Made by a program: the position numbers and the translations under genes. Of a stretch of 7,476 nt of DNA, positions 1 through 6,283 are shown one piece after another. This stretch comes from Clostridiales bacterium (GTDB lineage: Bacteria; Bacillota; Clostridia; Tissierellales; Dethiosulfatibacteraceae). Each line of letters begins with the position of its first letter. Position 1 is the first letter of the stretch. The stretch is taken from NCBI GenBank assembly GCA_003446975.1, contig DMAP01000157.1, positions 1 to 7,476 of the forward strand, in the 5' to 3' direction. The notes under the pieces are model-generated. The model ran no database searches and was not told where the DNA came from. It worked only from the letters and a program-made list of their open reading frames with translations.

Positions 1-628
1 TAAACTAATAGAAACGCCCAGATTATTTGACTATTCCATTAACAGACAAGGAGTCCATAAAAATATCGAACAATTGCATTTTTGCATAGGTGTCCAAGGT
101 TTTGAAAGGAACAGCCCTTATTATTACTCGACAAATATATTGAACAATGTTCTAGGGGGCAGCATGAGTTCCAGACTGTTCCAGAATATCAGAGAAAAAA
201 GCGGTCTGGTTTATAGTGTCTACTCTTTCCATTCCAGCTACAAAACCACCGGTTTGTTTGGAATCTATTCAGCACTAAAAGAAGACAATGCTGAAGAGGT
301 GTTGCAGCAGATTAGAGATGAGATAAACAGCTTGAGAAAAGGAAGCATCACAGTAGCTGAATTCGAGAGAGCAAAATCTCAAATTAAGGGCAACTATATC
401 CTTAGTCTTGAAAACACATCGAACAGAATGACTGTGTTGGGAAGACGGGAATTATTCTACAATGAGACAATACAACCGGAAGATATCATTCCTAAAATAG
501 AAAAAGTTGTCTATGAAGATGTAATAGAAGTTTCGAAAATACTATTTAAAGACAGTGACTTTAATATTGCATTCACCGGTAATATTGAAGATAATAAAGG
601 GATAGACAGTTTATTTAAAATGTATTGA
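1..628 (+). CDS. M16 family zinc peptidase-like protein, C-terminal part (5' truncated by window edge)
   Basis: The reading frame is open from base 2, so the first ATG/TTG-like codon inside the window (74) is not the start; the gene begins upstream. The visible 208 residues are about half of a typical single-unit M16B protein of roughly 410-420 residues. They contain the hallmark of the C-terminal M16 domain, GGSMSSRLFQ followed by REKSGLVYSVYS (visible residues about 52-75). Its Arg (visible residue 58) and Tyr (71) form the conserved R/Y pair used by active M16 subunits to position substrate. The zinc-binding HxxEH motif lies in the N-terminal half and is not visible, so catalytic competence cannot be judged. 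The closest known type is B. subtilis MlpA/YmxG, which sits near pnp in Firmicutes; this is family knowledge plus synteny. No signal peptide can be assessed. The stop codon abuts the dut ribosome binding site, which suggests co-transcription with dut. Family assignment is firm; the substrate is unknown. Confidence 0.9.
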   Translation, partial: KLIETPRLFDYSINRQGVHKNIEQLHFCIGVQGFERNSPYYYSTNILNNVLGGSMSSRLFQNIREKSGLVYSVYSFHSSYKTTGLFGIYSALKEDNAEEVLQQIRDEINSLRKGSITVAEFERAKSQIKGNYILSLENTSNRMTVLGRRELFYNETIQPEDIIPKIEKVVYEDVIEVSKILFKDSDFNIAFTGNIEDNKGIDSLFKMY

Positions 629-633
629 GGAGG
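628..633 (+). promoter_or_regulatory. Ribosome binding site of dut
   Basis: AGGAGG, using the last base of the upstream TGA stop codon, lies 6 bases before ATG 640. It selects this ATG over the in-frame TTG at 625, which overlaps the peptidase stop and has the Shine-Dalgarno downstream of it. Confidence 0.85.
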
Positions 634-639
634 ATAGGC

Positions 640-1074
640 ATGTTTGTTAAGATTCTGAAAAACAATGATTTCGATTTACCTAGATATGAGACAGAAGGAT
701 CCTCGGGCATGGATTTGAGAGCTAATGTGGATACCGTTATTGTATTAAAACCATATGAAAGGTATCTGGTTCCTACTGGTATCTCTATTGAGATACCTCG
801 GGGATATGAAGCCCAGATCAGAGCAAGAAGCGGCTTGGCTATCAAACATGGCATAAGCTTGGTCAATGGTATTGGTACAATAGACAGCGACTACAGAGGT
901 GAGATAAAGGTCATTCTAATCAATCTGGGTAGTGAGGATTTTGAGATAAAAAAAGGCGATCGCATAGCCCAGATGATATTCGCCAAAGTTGAAATGGCTG
1001 AAGTTAGAGAGGTAAAAGTCATTGAGTCATCTGAAAGAGGGTCGGGTGGATTTGGGCACACAGGCATGAATTGA
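640..1074 (+). CDS. dut: Deoxyuridine 5'-triphosphate nucleotidohydrolase (dUTPase)
   Basis: Cytoplasmic trimeric dUTPase, which hydrolyses dUTP to dUMP and pyrophosphate, supplying dTMP synthesis and keeping uracil out of DNA. The 144-residue length is normal. All five family motifs are present in order: motif 1 GSSGMDLRA (20-28), motif 2 RSGLA (63-67), motif 3 GTIDSDYRGEI (79-89), motif 4 GDRIAQMIF (106-114) and motif 5 RGSGGFGHTG (133-142). By alignment with the E. coli enzyme, Asp82 is the catalytic base and Tyr85 the deoxyribose-discriminating residue, while Phe138 in the C-terminal arm should stack on uracil. The enzyme therefore looks fully active. I chose ATG 640 because AGGAGG at 628-633 is correctly spaced and the protein then begins MFVKIL, as usual for the family; a longer frame from TTG 625 adds five residues encoded by the Shine-Dalgarno itself. 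It follows the M16 gene by 11 bases, so the two are probably one transcript. Confidence 0.97.
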   Translation: MFVKILKNNDFDLPRYETEGSSGMDLRANVDTVIVLKPYERYLVPTGISIEIPRGYEAQIRARSGLAIKHGISLVNGIGTIDSDYRGEIKVILINLGSEDFEIKKGDRIAQMIFAKVEMAEVREVKVIESSERGSGGFGHTGMN

Positions 1075-1100
1075 TATTCATCTGATGTTTGTGATATAAT
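1071..1100 (+). promoter_or_regulatory. Predicted sigma-A promoter with extended -10, upstream of uppP
   Basis: TTGATA (1071-1076, five of six consensus bases) and a perfect TATAAT (1095-1100) are separated by 18 bases. The -10 is preceded by TGA in the TGn extended -10 position (1092-1094). The -35 overlaps the dut stop codon. The predicted start point is near 1107, inside the uppP Shine-Dalgarno. It probably drives uppP-ftsK-rimO-pgsA, because no terminator is visible between those genes. The elements are read directly; promoter activity is inferred. Confidence 0.7.
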
Positions 1101-1105
1101 CAGAC

Positions 1106-1112
1106 AGGAGGG
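1106..1112 (+). promoter_or_regulatory. Ribosome binding site of uppP
   Basis: AGGAGGG lies only a few bases before ATG 1116. It is noteworthy because the predicted start point of the upstream promoter falls in or just before it, which would place the Shine-Dalgarno at the extreme 5' end of the message. Confidence 0.8.
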
Positions 1113-1115
1113 TTT

Positions 1116-1925
1116 ATGACATTAATTGAGGGAATTGTTTTAGGCGTGGTTCAGGGATTGACGGAGTTTTTACCAATCAGCAGCTCAGGGCATCTGGCTA
1201 TACTGAGTCAGTTATTTGGCATACAGGAAGGAAATCTTTTTTATAGCATTATGTTGCATTTCAGTACTTTGATTGCAGTCATCATTTATTTTCGCAAGGA
1301 CATCATCAGATTGTTTTTCGCATTATACAGTCTTGTCAAAAAAATTGCAGCAAGAAAACAACTTAAGTTTGACCTCTACGAAAGGCTGGTTCTACTGATT
1401 ATTGCTGGTACAATCCCAACTGTTATCATTGGATTGGGTTTCGGAGATCTATTCGAGTTTTTATATACCGATTTGAAATTCGTAGGTTATGCCTTGATTT
1501 TGACCGGCATACTACTGTTGTTCTCTGAAAAGATCGGGAAAAGAAGTCTTGATCTTTCGAAGGTCTCTTATCCAAAAGCAATGATAATCGGCGTCTTTCA
1601 GGGTTTAGCCATAGCACCGGGAATTTCCAGATCCGGATCAACTATTGTAGGGGCTTTGTTTGTTGGACTTAATAGAGAAGAAGCTGCAAGGTTTTCATTC
1701 TTGCTGTCTATTCCCGCGATTTTCGGAGCAACACTATTGGAGGTTTTTTCGATTGACTCAGCCAATGTTGCTTTTGATGCCAGTCTAATTGCTGGCATGT
1801 TGTGCGCTTTTACAGCAGGTATTTTTTCTATCGGTATTCTTATGAATCTGATCAAAAAAGGCAAGCTATATTATTTTTCAATCTATGTATTCATCCTGGG
1901 ATTATTTACAATCCTAATTCTATAA
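1116..1925 (+). CDS. uppP: Undecaprenyl-diphosphate phosphatase (BacA family)
   Basis: Integral membrane phosphatase that converts undecaprenyl diphosphate to the monophosphate, recycling the lipid carrier for peptidoglycan and other wall polymers; overexpression of this family gives bacitracin resistance. The 269 residues are a normal length. The N-terminal signature QGLTEFLPISSSGHL (13-27) supplies the (E/Q)xxxE element as Gln13/Glu17, plus Ser22-24 and His26. The second signature PGISRSGST (168-176) carries the catalytic-site Arg172. Both lie in the re-entrant segments typical of this fold. Hydrophobic stretches near 41-59, 91-109, 121-138, 154-165, 178-210, 222-246 and 252-269 fit the multi-pass topology. 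The ATG is supported by AGGAGGG and by the family-typical MTLIE start. Its own promoter lies in the 41-base gap after dut; ftsK follows after 29 bases with no terminator. Motifs are intact and nothing suggests loss of function. Confidence 0.97.
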   Translation: MTLIEGIVLGVVQGLTEFLPISSSGHLAILSQLFGIQEGNLFYSIMLHFSTLIAVIIYFRKDIIRLFFALYSLVKKIAARKQLKFDLYERLVLLIIAGTIPTVIIGLGFGDLFEFLYTDLKFVGYALILTGILLLFSEKIGKRSLDLSKVSYPKAMIIGVFQGLAIAPGISRSGSTIVGALFVGLNREEAARFSFLLSIPAIFGATLLEVFSIDSANVAFDASLIAGMLCAFTAGIFSIGILMNLIKKGKLYYFSIYVFILGLFTILIL

Positions 1926-1943
1926 TCGAATCACTTCAATAAG

Positions 1944-1951
1944 AAGGTGAG
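1944..1951 (+). promoter_or_regulatory. Ribosome binding site of ftsK/spoIIIE (supports TTG start)
   Basis: AAGGTGAG matches the GGTGA part of the extended Shine-Dalgarno and stands 3 bases before TTG 1955 (7 bases counted from its GG). There is no in-frame ATG near the N-terminus, so this site decides the TTG start. Confidence 0.7.
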
Positions 1952-1954
1952 ATA

Positions 1955-4363
1955 TTGAGCAATAAGACAGGTAAAACCACAAAAGGGAAAATTATAAAAG
2001 GAAAAACAACGAAAAACAGTAAAAGAAAACCAATAGGGAAATCGCCAAGGATAAATGACCGATTGCTGAATGAGGTAAAAGGTGTTGTTTATATTGTCAT
2101 AGCCTTGCTGTTTTTTGCATCCAGACGGTATGAGACAGGTCTGATATTCGGCTATCTGACCCGCTTTTTGAAGGTCTTGTTTGGAAAAGGCTACATGTTG
2201 GTTCCATATCTGTTTCTAGTGATAGGATTACTTTATTTTGTCAATTATATAAAAGGACAGAAGGCATCCAATGTCAAATTTGCCATAGTCATTTTTATTA
2301 GCATCATTTCCATACTAACAATCACTGACAAGGTTGTCTTGGAATCAAATATTTTTTCGCTACGCGACATAAGAGCTGTTGGTGACTATTTTATCCAAAG
2401 CAGCCTGGGGGTCCAGACCTCAGGTGGGGGTCTGATCGGCGGCTCCATCTCCTATGTGCTGGTTTTTCTTTTTGGCAGGATTGGTGCATTGATTGTCAAC
2501 ACTGCGTTGATCCTTATATGTCTTATACTGATTACGCAAAAGAGCGCTTATATGGTTTCCAGTAACTTCTTCAATAGATTGAGGAGTATTATTCAGACTC
2601 TTTTCAGATCAGTCTATGAGTTTGTATTCATCGAAGATAAGGGTGAAAAACGGAAACAGAAAAAGAAATCTATTGAGAATGAGCCTGATACAAACCAAAT
2701 TAAAGACTACTCATATAATGACTATAAAATAAAAGGCGAAGTGAACAAACAAAGGGTTTTTGACATGGAACTGTCATCAAAAAAACCATTGGAGCAGTCA
2801 AAGTCTGAGGATTTCAAGACCAAAAAAACTGATGATGGTGTGTCACAAACCAAGATTGAAAAACCGGACAAAACAACAAAACAAAAGGATGATATGCTGG
2901 AAGAAACCAAGTTGAAGGTTAGCATGCAGTCCAAAAATGACGCTTACAGATTGCCGGATATTACTCTACTCGACGATAATGTAAAGAACAACATAACAAA
3001 TGAGAAGAGAGAAGCCATTGAGAGCGCTGATATTCTATTGAATACCTTGAAAAGCTTTGGAATAGACTGTAAACTGGTTCAAATCAACAGAGGACCCACT
3101 ATCACAAGATATGAACTGCAGCCTGCACCAGGAGTCAAAGTCAGCAGAATTACAAATCTATCCAAGGATATCGCTTTAAATCTTGCCAAATCCGATGTCC
3201 GAATAGAAGCGCCAATACCGGGGAAAGCAGCAGTTGGAATCGAGGTGCCCAACAACAACAAATCCGATGTCTTTTTGAAAGAACTGATTATCTCAAAAGA
3301 ATACAAAGACAATACAATTTCTATTCCTTTTGCCATAGGAAAGGATATAGCTGGGAAAAACATGGTGGCTGACATTGCAAGCATGCCTCACCTTTTGATA
3401 GCAGGTGCAACAGGATCCGGGAAGAGCGTATGCATCAATGCTTTGCTGATGAGCATATTGTTTAGAGCCAAACCAGATGACATCAAGCTGATTCTCATTG
3501 ACCCAAAAGTCGTTGAGTTGAACATATACAACGGACTTCCCCATTTGCTGATTCCGGTAGTGACAGATCCAAGAAAAGCAGCCAATGCGTTGGGTTGGGC
3601 TGTTCAAGAAATGTCCAACAGATATGAGGTATTTGCCACAAATGGCGTCAGGGACATCACGTCCTACAACAATAAAAAGATAATAGAGAATAAAAGAGAA
3701 GAAATCATACCTAAGATAGTGATCGTGATCGATGAGTTGGCAGATCTGATGATGGTAGCGGCTGGAGAAGTCGAGGATAGCATCACCAGGCTGGCACAAT
3801 TGGCCAGAGCTGCTGGAATACACTTGGTCATAGCGACCCAAAGACCCTCTGTAGATGTCATAACAGGGACCATTAAAGCCAATATTTCATCAAGGATTGC
3901 TTTTTCGGTATCTTCATACATTGACTCTAGAACAATATTGGATTCAAGCGGTGCGGAAAAACTGCTCGGGAAGGGTGATTTGCTCTATCATCCTGTTGGT
4001 ACCAACAAACATATCAGAATCCAAGGTGTTTTTGTCAGCGATGAAGAGGTAAGACGTATAATAGATTTCATAAAGAACCAAAAATACACAATCGAAGAAA
4101 ATGAAGTGGAAGATGAAATAATAAATGTTCAGCTCAACAAGGACAACGATTACGACGAATATCTCCAAAGAGCGGCTGAACTGGTGGTTATGGAAGGCCA
4201 AGCATCTGTGTCATATATGCAGAGAAAATTAAAGGTGGGCTATTCCAGGGCTGCTCGCATAATAGACCAGTTGGAGGAAGTTGGCATTGTAGGTCCCCAT
4301 GAGGGCAGCAAACCGAGAAAAGTGTTGATGGATGCGGCTGAACTGGAAGAGATTAATTTTTAG
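1955..4363 (+). CDS. ftsK: DNA translocase FtsK/SpoIIIE
   Basis: Septum-anchored, ATP-driven, double-strand DNA pump that clears chromosome DNA from the closing division or sporulation septum. The 802 residues are close to the B. subtilis SpoIIIE length. A Lys-rich cytoplasmic tail (1-40) precedes membrane segments near 43-56, 82-97, 108-124 and a long hydrophobic region 165-194. A charged, low-complexity linker runs from about 228 to 330, followed by the alpha domain (about 333-430) and the RecA-like motor. The motor has Walker A GATGSGKS (484-491), Walker B IVIVIDELADL (587-597) and the conserved RLAQLARAAGIHLVIATQRP block (612-631). The winged-helix gamma domain occupies about 735-800 and should read strand-orienting DNA motifs. 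The start is TTG; an in-frame TTG near 2063 lacks a ribosome site. The stop TAG is part of the rimO ribosome binding site, so the genes are probably co-translated. Whether it acts mainly in division (FtsK) or sporulation (SpoIIIE) cannot be told from sequence. Confidence 0.96.
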   Translation: MSNKTGKTTKGKIIKGKTTKNSKRKPIGKSPRINDRLLNEVKGVVYIVIALLFFASRRYETGLIFGYLTRFLKVLFGKGYMLVPYLFLVIGLLYFVNYIKGQKASNVKFAIVIFISIISILTITDKVVLESNIFSLRDIRAVGDYFIQSSLGVQTSGGGLIGGSISYVLVFLFGRIGALIVNTALILICLILITQKSAYMVSSNFFNRLRSIIQTLFRSVYEFVFIEDKGEKRKQKKKSIENEPDTNQIKDYSYNDYKIKGEVNKQRVFDMELSSKKPLEQSKSEDFKTKKTDDGVSQTKIEKPDKTTKQKDDMLEETKLKVSMQSKNDAYRLPDITLLDDNVKNNITNEKREAIESADILLNTLKSFGIDCKLVQINRGPTITRYELQPAPGVKVSRITNLSKDIALNLAKSDVRIEAPIPGKAAVGIEVPNNNKSDVFLKELIISKEYKDNTISIPFAIGKDIAGKNMVADIASMPHLLIAGATGSGKSVCINALLMSILFRAKPDDIKLILIDPKVVELNIYNGLPHLLIPVVTDPRKAANALGWAVQEMSNRYEVFATNGVRDITSYNNKKIIENKREEIIPKIVIVIDELADLMMVAAGEVEDSITRLAQLARAAGIHLVIATQRPSVDVITGTIKANISSRIAFSVSSYIDSRTILDSSGAEKLLGKGDLLYHPVGTNKHIRIQGVFVSDEEVRRIIDFIKNQKYTIEENEVEDEIINVQLNKDNDYDEYLQRAAELVVMEGQASVSYMQRKLKVGYSRAARIIDQLEEVGIVGPHEGSKPRKVLMDAAELEEINF

Positions 4364-4367
4364 GAGA
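4362..4367 (+). promoter_or_regulatory. Ribosome binding site of rimO
   Basis: AGGAGA begins inside the ftsK stop codon and ends 3 bases before ATG 4371. It fixes the rimO start at this ATG rather than the in-frame upstream codon at 4332, whose 13 extra residues lie inside ftsK and do not resemble the family. Confidence 0.8.
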
Positions 4368-4370
4368 TAT

Positions 4371-5690
4371 ATGGAAAAAATACATATTGTAACTTTAGGA
4401 TGTTCCAAAAACACGGTTGACACCGAGTATATGCTTGGACTCCTTCAATCAAAATATACAATAACATCAAACATAGAGGACAGCGATATTGTTATCATCA
4501 ACACCTGTACCTTTATCAACGATGCGAAAGAAGAGTCCATCTCATCTATATTCGAAGCGGTGTCTTTGAAAAAGGAAGGCATAATAAAAAAAATCGTATT
4601 GGCAGGTTGCCTGTCCCAACGTTATGCGGAAGAGCTGGTCTTGGAGATACCCGAAATCGATATGTTCATCGGCACATCCAATTATGATGAAATCATTGAC
4701 CTATTGGATAAAGATTCCAAAGTCCATATTGAAGATCCATCCCGTGAGATAGCCGAACACATTCCACGGGTCCTGACAGAAAGCGACTACTATGCTTATG
4801 TCAAGGTATCGGAGGGATGTGATAACCGATGTACCTACTGTGTCATTCCAAAAGTCAGAGGCAAGCATCGGAGCAGAAGGATTGAAGATATTCTGGAAGA
4901 AGTGACCACCCTAACAGAGCAGGGCATCACTGAAATAATAATAATAGCCCAGGATACGAGCAAGTATGGCATTGATCTTTATGGCAAAAAAATGTTGAGT
5001 GAACTATTGAATGAGATCTCAAAAATAGAAGGCGTCAAATGGATCAGAGTGCACTATATTTATCCGGAGGATTTTGATAATGCGCTACTGGATGAGTTCG
5101 CATCCAATAAAAAACTTCTGAATTACTTTGAGATACCGATACAGCACATCAATGACACCGTATTGAAAAGGATGAACCGAAAGACAAATAAGGCTCAAAT
5201 CATGAATCTGATTGATAAAATCAGAAACAGGATGCCCGATGCCATTATCAGAACAACGCTAATTGTTGGGTTCCCGGGAGAAACTGAGGAACAATATATG
5301 GAGTTGAGGCAATTTGTGGAAGACTATCAATTTGACAGACTGGGTGTCTTCGCTTATTCTGAAGAAGAGGACACACCTGCCTATAAGCTTCCTGGGAAAA
5401 TACCTGAAGAAATAAAAGAGAAGAGAAGAGAAGAAGTGATGCTGATACAACAAGCCATCACCTTCAATAAAAATAAAAAACTGATAGGTGTTGGCATCGA
5501 ATGCATCGTGGATTCGCTTACTGATGAAAACCAATATATAGGGCGTACATATATGGATTCGCCGGATATTGACGGTGTCATCTACTTTGAGAGCACAGAG
5601 AATCTGAAACCTGGCGATGTTATCCATGTAAGTATTATCGACTATATGGAATATGATCTGATAGGAGTATACAATGAATCTTCCAAATAA
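4371..5690 (+). CDS. rimO: Ribosomal protein S12 (uS12) methylthiotransferase, radical SAM
   Basis: Cytoplasmic radical-SAM enzyme with two 4Fe-4S clusters that adds a methylthio group to a conserved aspartate of ribosomal protein uS12. The 439 residues are normal. The N-terminal UPF0004 domain carries cluster cysteines Cys11 (in TLGCSKNTVDTE), Cys46 and Cys80 (in AGCLSQRY). The radical SAM core has Cys150, Cys154 and Cys157 in EGCDNRCTYC, followed by IPKVRGKHRSR. A C-terminal TRAM domain spans about 375-435. The choice of RimO over the related tRNA enzymes MiaB and MtaB rests on the GCSKNTVDTE start, the AQDTSKYGIDLYG block (193-205), and the YSEEEDTPAYKLPGKIP stretch (329-345), all RimO-like. 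ATG 4371 is chosen because of the overlapping AGGAGA and because MEKIHIVTLGC matches family starts. It begins 7 bases after ftsK and its 3' end overlaps pgsA, consistent with an operon. Confidence 0.93.
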   Translation: MEKIHIVTLGCSKNTVDTEYMLGLLQSKYTITSNIEDSDIVIINTCTFINDAKEESISSIFEAVSLKKEGIIKKIVLAGCLSQRYAEELVLEIPEIDMFIGTSNYDEIIDLLDKDSKVHIEDPSREIAEHIPRVLTESDYYAYVKVSEGCDNRCTYCVIPKVRGKHRSRRIEDILEEVTTLTEQGITEIIIIAQDTSKYGIDLYGKKMLSELLNEISKIEGVKWIRVHYIYPEDFDNALLDEFASNKKLLNYFEIPIQHINDTVLKRMNRKTNKAQIMNLIDKIRNRMPDAIIRTTLIVGFPGETEEQYMELRQFVEDYQFDRLGVFAYSEEEDTPAYKLPGKIPEEIKEKRREEVMLIQQAITFNKNKKLIGVGIECIVDSLTDENQYIGRTYMDSPDIDGVIYFESTENLKPGDVIHVSIIDYMEYDLIGVYNESSK

Positions 5691-6210
5691 ACTGACCGTT
5701 ATAAGAGTTTTGTTTATCCCGTTCTTTATGTTTTTTATTATGAACGACAGCATCAATTATGCACCAACACTTGCACTTGTTATTTACGTTGTCGCTTCAT
5801 TGACCGATACATTGGATGGCTATATCGCCAGAAAATATAACCTGATTACCGATTTTGGCAAGTTTATGGATCCATTGGCGGATAAGCTCCTTGTCACTGC
5901 CTCATTGATCTGTCTCGTGGAGCTTGGTTTCATAAGCTCTTGGATAGCGATGATTATCATCGCCAGAGAATTGATCATAACAGGGTTCAGAACATTAGCT
6001 GCGTCCAAGGGAGTCACCCTGGCGGCCAACAATTGGGGAAAATTGAAAACAATTTTTCAAATGATAACCATCATTTTGGTGTTGATACTCAACACCGGGT
6101 TGCCATTTGACTTATGGTTGGCGACAACAGTATTGTGGGCCATAACAGTTATATTGACGCTGGTATCCGGCACCATTTATATTTGGGAGAACAAATCTGT
6201 ACTGAAGTAA
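5674..6210 (+). CDS. pgsA: CDP-diacylglycerol-glycerol-3-phosphate 3-phosphatidyltransferase
   Basis: Membrane enzyme that transfers the phosphatidyl group from CDP-diacylglycerol to sn-glycerol 3-phosphate, giving phosphatidylglycerol phosphate, the committed step to phosphatidylglycerol and cardiolipin. The 178 residues are a normal length. The complete CDP-alcohol phosphotransferase signature D-x2-D-G-x2-A-R-x8-G-x3-D-x3-D is visible: Asp45, Asp48, Gly49, Ala52, Arg53, Gly62, Asp66 and Asp70. The four aspartates bind the divalent metals and supply the catalytic base. The N-terminus MNLPNKLTVIRVLFIP is characteristic of PgsA rather than of phosphatidylserine or cardiolipin synthases. Several hydrophobic helices follow (about 8-23, 31-44, 72-97, 127-141, 147-170). 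AGGAG at 5663-5667, six bases before ATG 5674, lies inside rimO, and the genes overlap by 17 bases, suggesting coupled translation. In many Firmicutes cinA sits between pgsA and recA; here it is absent. Confidence 0.95.
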   Translation: MNLPNKLTVIRVLFIPFFMFFIMNDSINYAPTLALVIYVVASLTDTLDGYIARKYNLITDFGKFMDPLADKLLVTASLICLVELGFISSWIAMIIIARELIITGFRTLAASKGVTLAANNWGKLKTIFQMITIILVLILNTGLPFDLWLATTVLWAITVILTLVSGTIYIWENKSVLK

Positions 6211-6213
6211 TAT

Positions 6214-6242
6214 TTGACATCAGCTTCAATATACTCTATAAT
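6214..6242 (+). promoter_or_regulatory. Consensus sigma-A promoter of recA
   Basis: Perfect TTGACA (6214-6219) and perfect TATAAT (6237-6242) are separated by the optimal 17 bases, starting just after the pgsA stop. The predicted start point is near 6249, inside the LexA box. A promoter this strong fits a gene held down by a repressor and released on DNA damage. Confidence 0.9.
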
Positions 6243-6246
6243 TAAG

Positions 6247-6260
6247 AGAACAAATGTTCT
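6247..6260 (+). promoter_or_regulatory. LexA/DinR (SOS) box controlling recA
   Basis: AGAACAAATGTTCT has the inverted arms AGAAC and GTTCT around four bases, matching the Gram-positive LexA consensus GAAC-N4-GTTC. It covers the predicted transcription start (about -2 to +12), where bound LexA would block RNA polymerase. RecA filaments on single-stranded DNA stimulate LexA self-cleavage, so this is the expected autoregulatory loop. lexA itself is not in the window. Confidence 0.9.
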
Positions 6261-6270
6261 AAATCATAAA

Positions 6271-6276
6271 AGGCGG
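6271..6276 (+). promoter_or_regulatory. Ribosome binding site of recA
   Basis: AGGCGG, one base off AGGAGG, lies 7 bases before ATG 6284 with an A-rich spacer. It supports this start. Confidence 0.75.
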
Positions 6277-6283
6277 TAAAAAA

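Noticed and set aside
625..639. TTG at 625 as an alternative dut start overlapping the upstream stop
   Set aside because: The Shine-Dalgarno AGGAGG lies downstream of it and upstream of ATG 640, and the five extra residues would be encoded by that site.
1921..1926. TATAAT at the uppP stop codon as a separate ftsK promoter
   Set aside because: No acceptable -35 lies 16-18 bases upstream and there is no TGn extension, so it is most likely a chance match.
3293..3841. 182-codon open frame on the - strand inside ftsK
   Set aside because: It lies opposite the conserved motor domain, has no ribosome site or family motifs, and its composition is that expected of a shadow frame.
4332..4370. Upstream extension of rimO into ftsK
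   Set aside because: ATG 4371 has a well-placed AGGAGA, and the extra 13 residues do not fit the RimO N-terminus, which begins just before the first cluster cysteine.
5332..5360. TTGACA-17-TATTCT inside rimO as an internal pgsA promoter
   Set aside because: The -10 matches only four of six bases and the sequence is constrained by conserved rimO coding; it is more than 300 bases before pgsA.
5259..5756. 165-codon open frame on the - strand across rimO and pgsA
   Set aside because: It is antisense to two intact genes with clear motifs, and its aromatic-rich translation looks like antisense noise.
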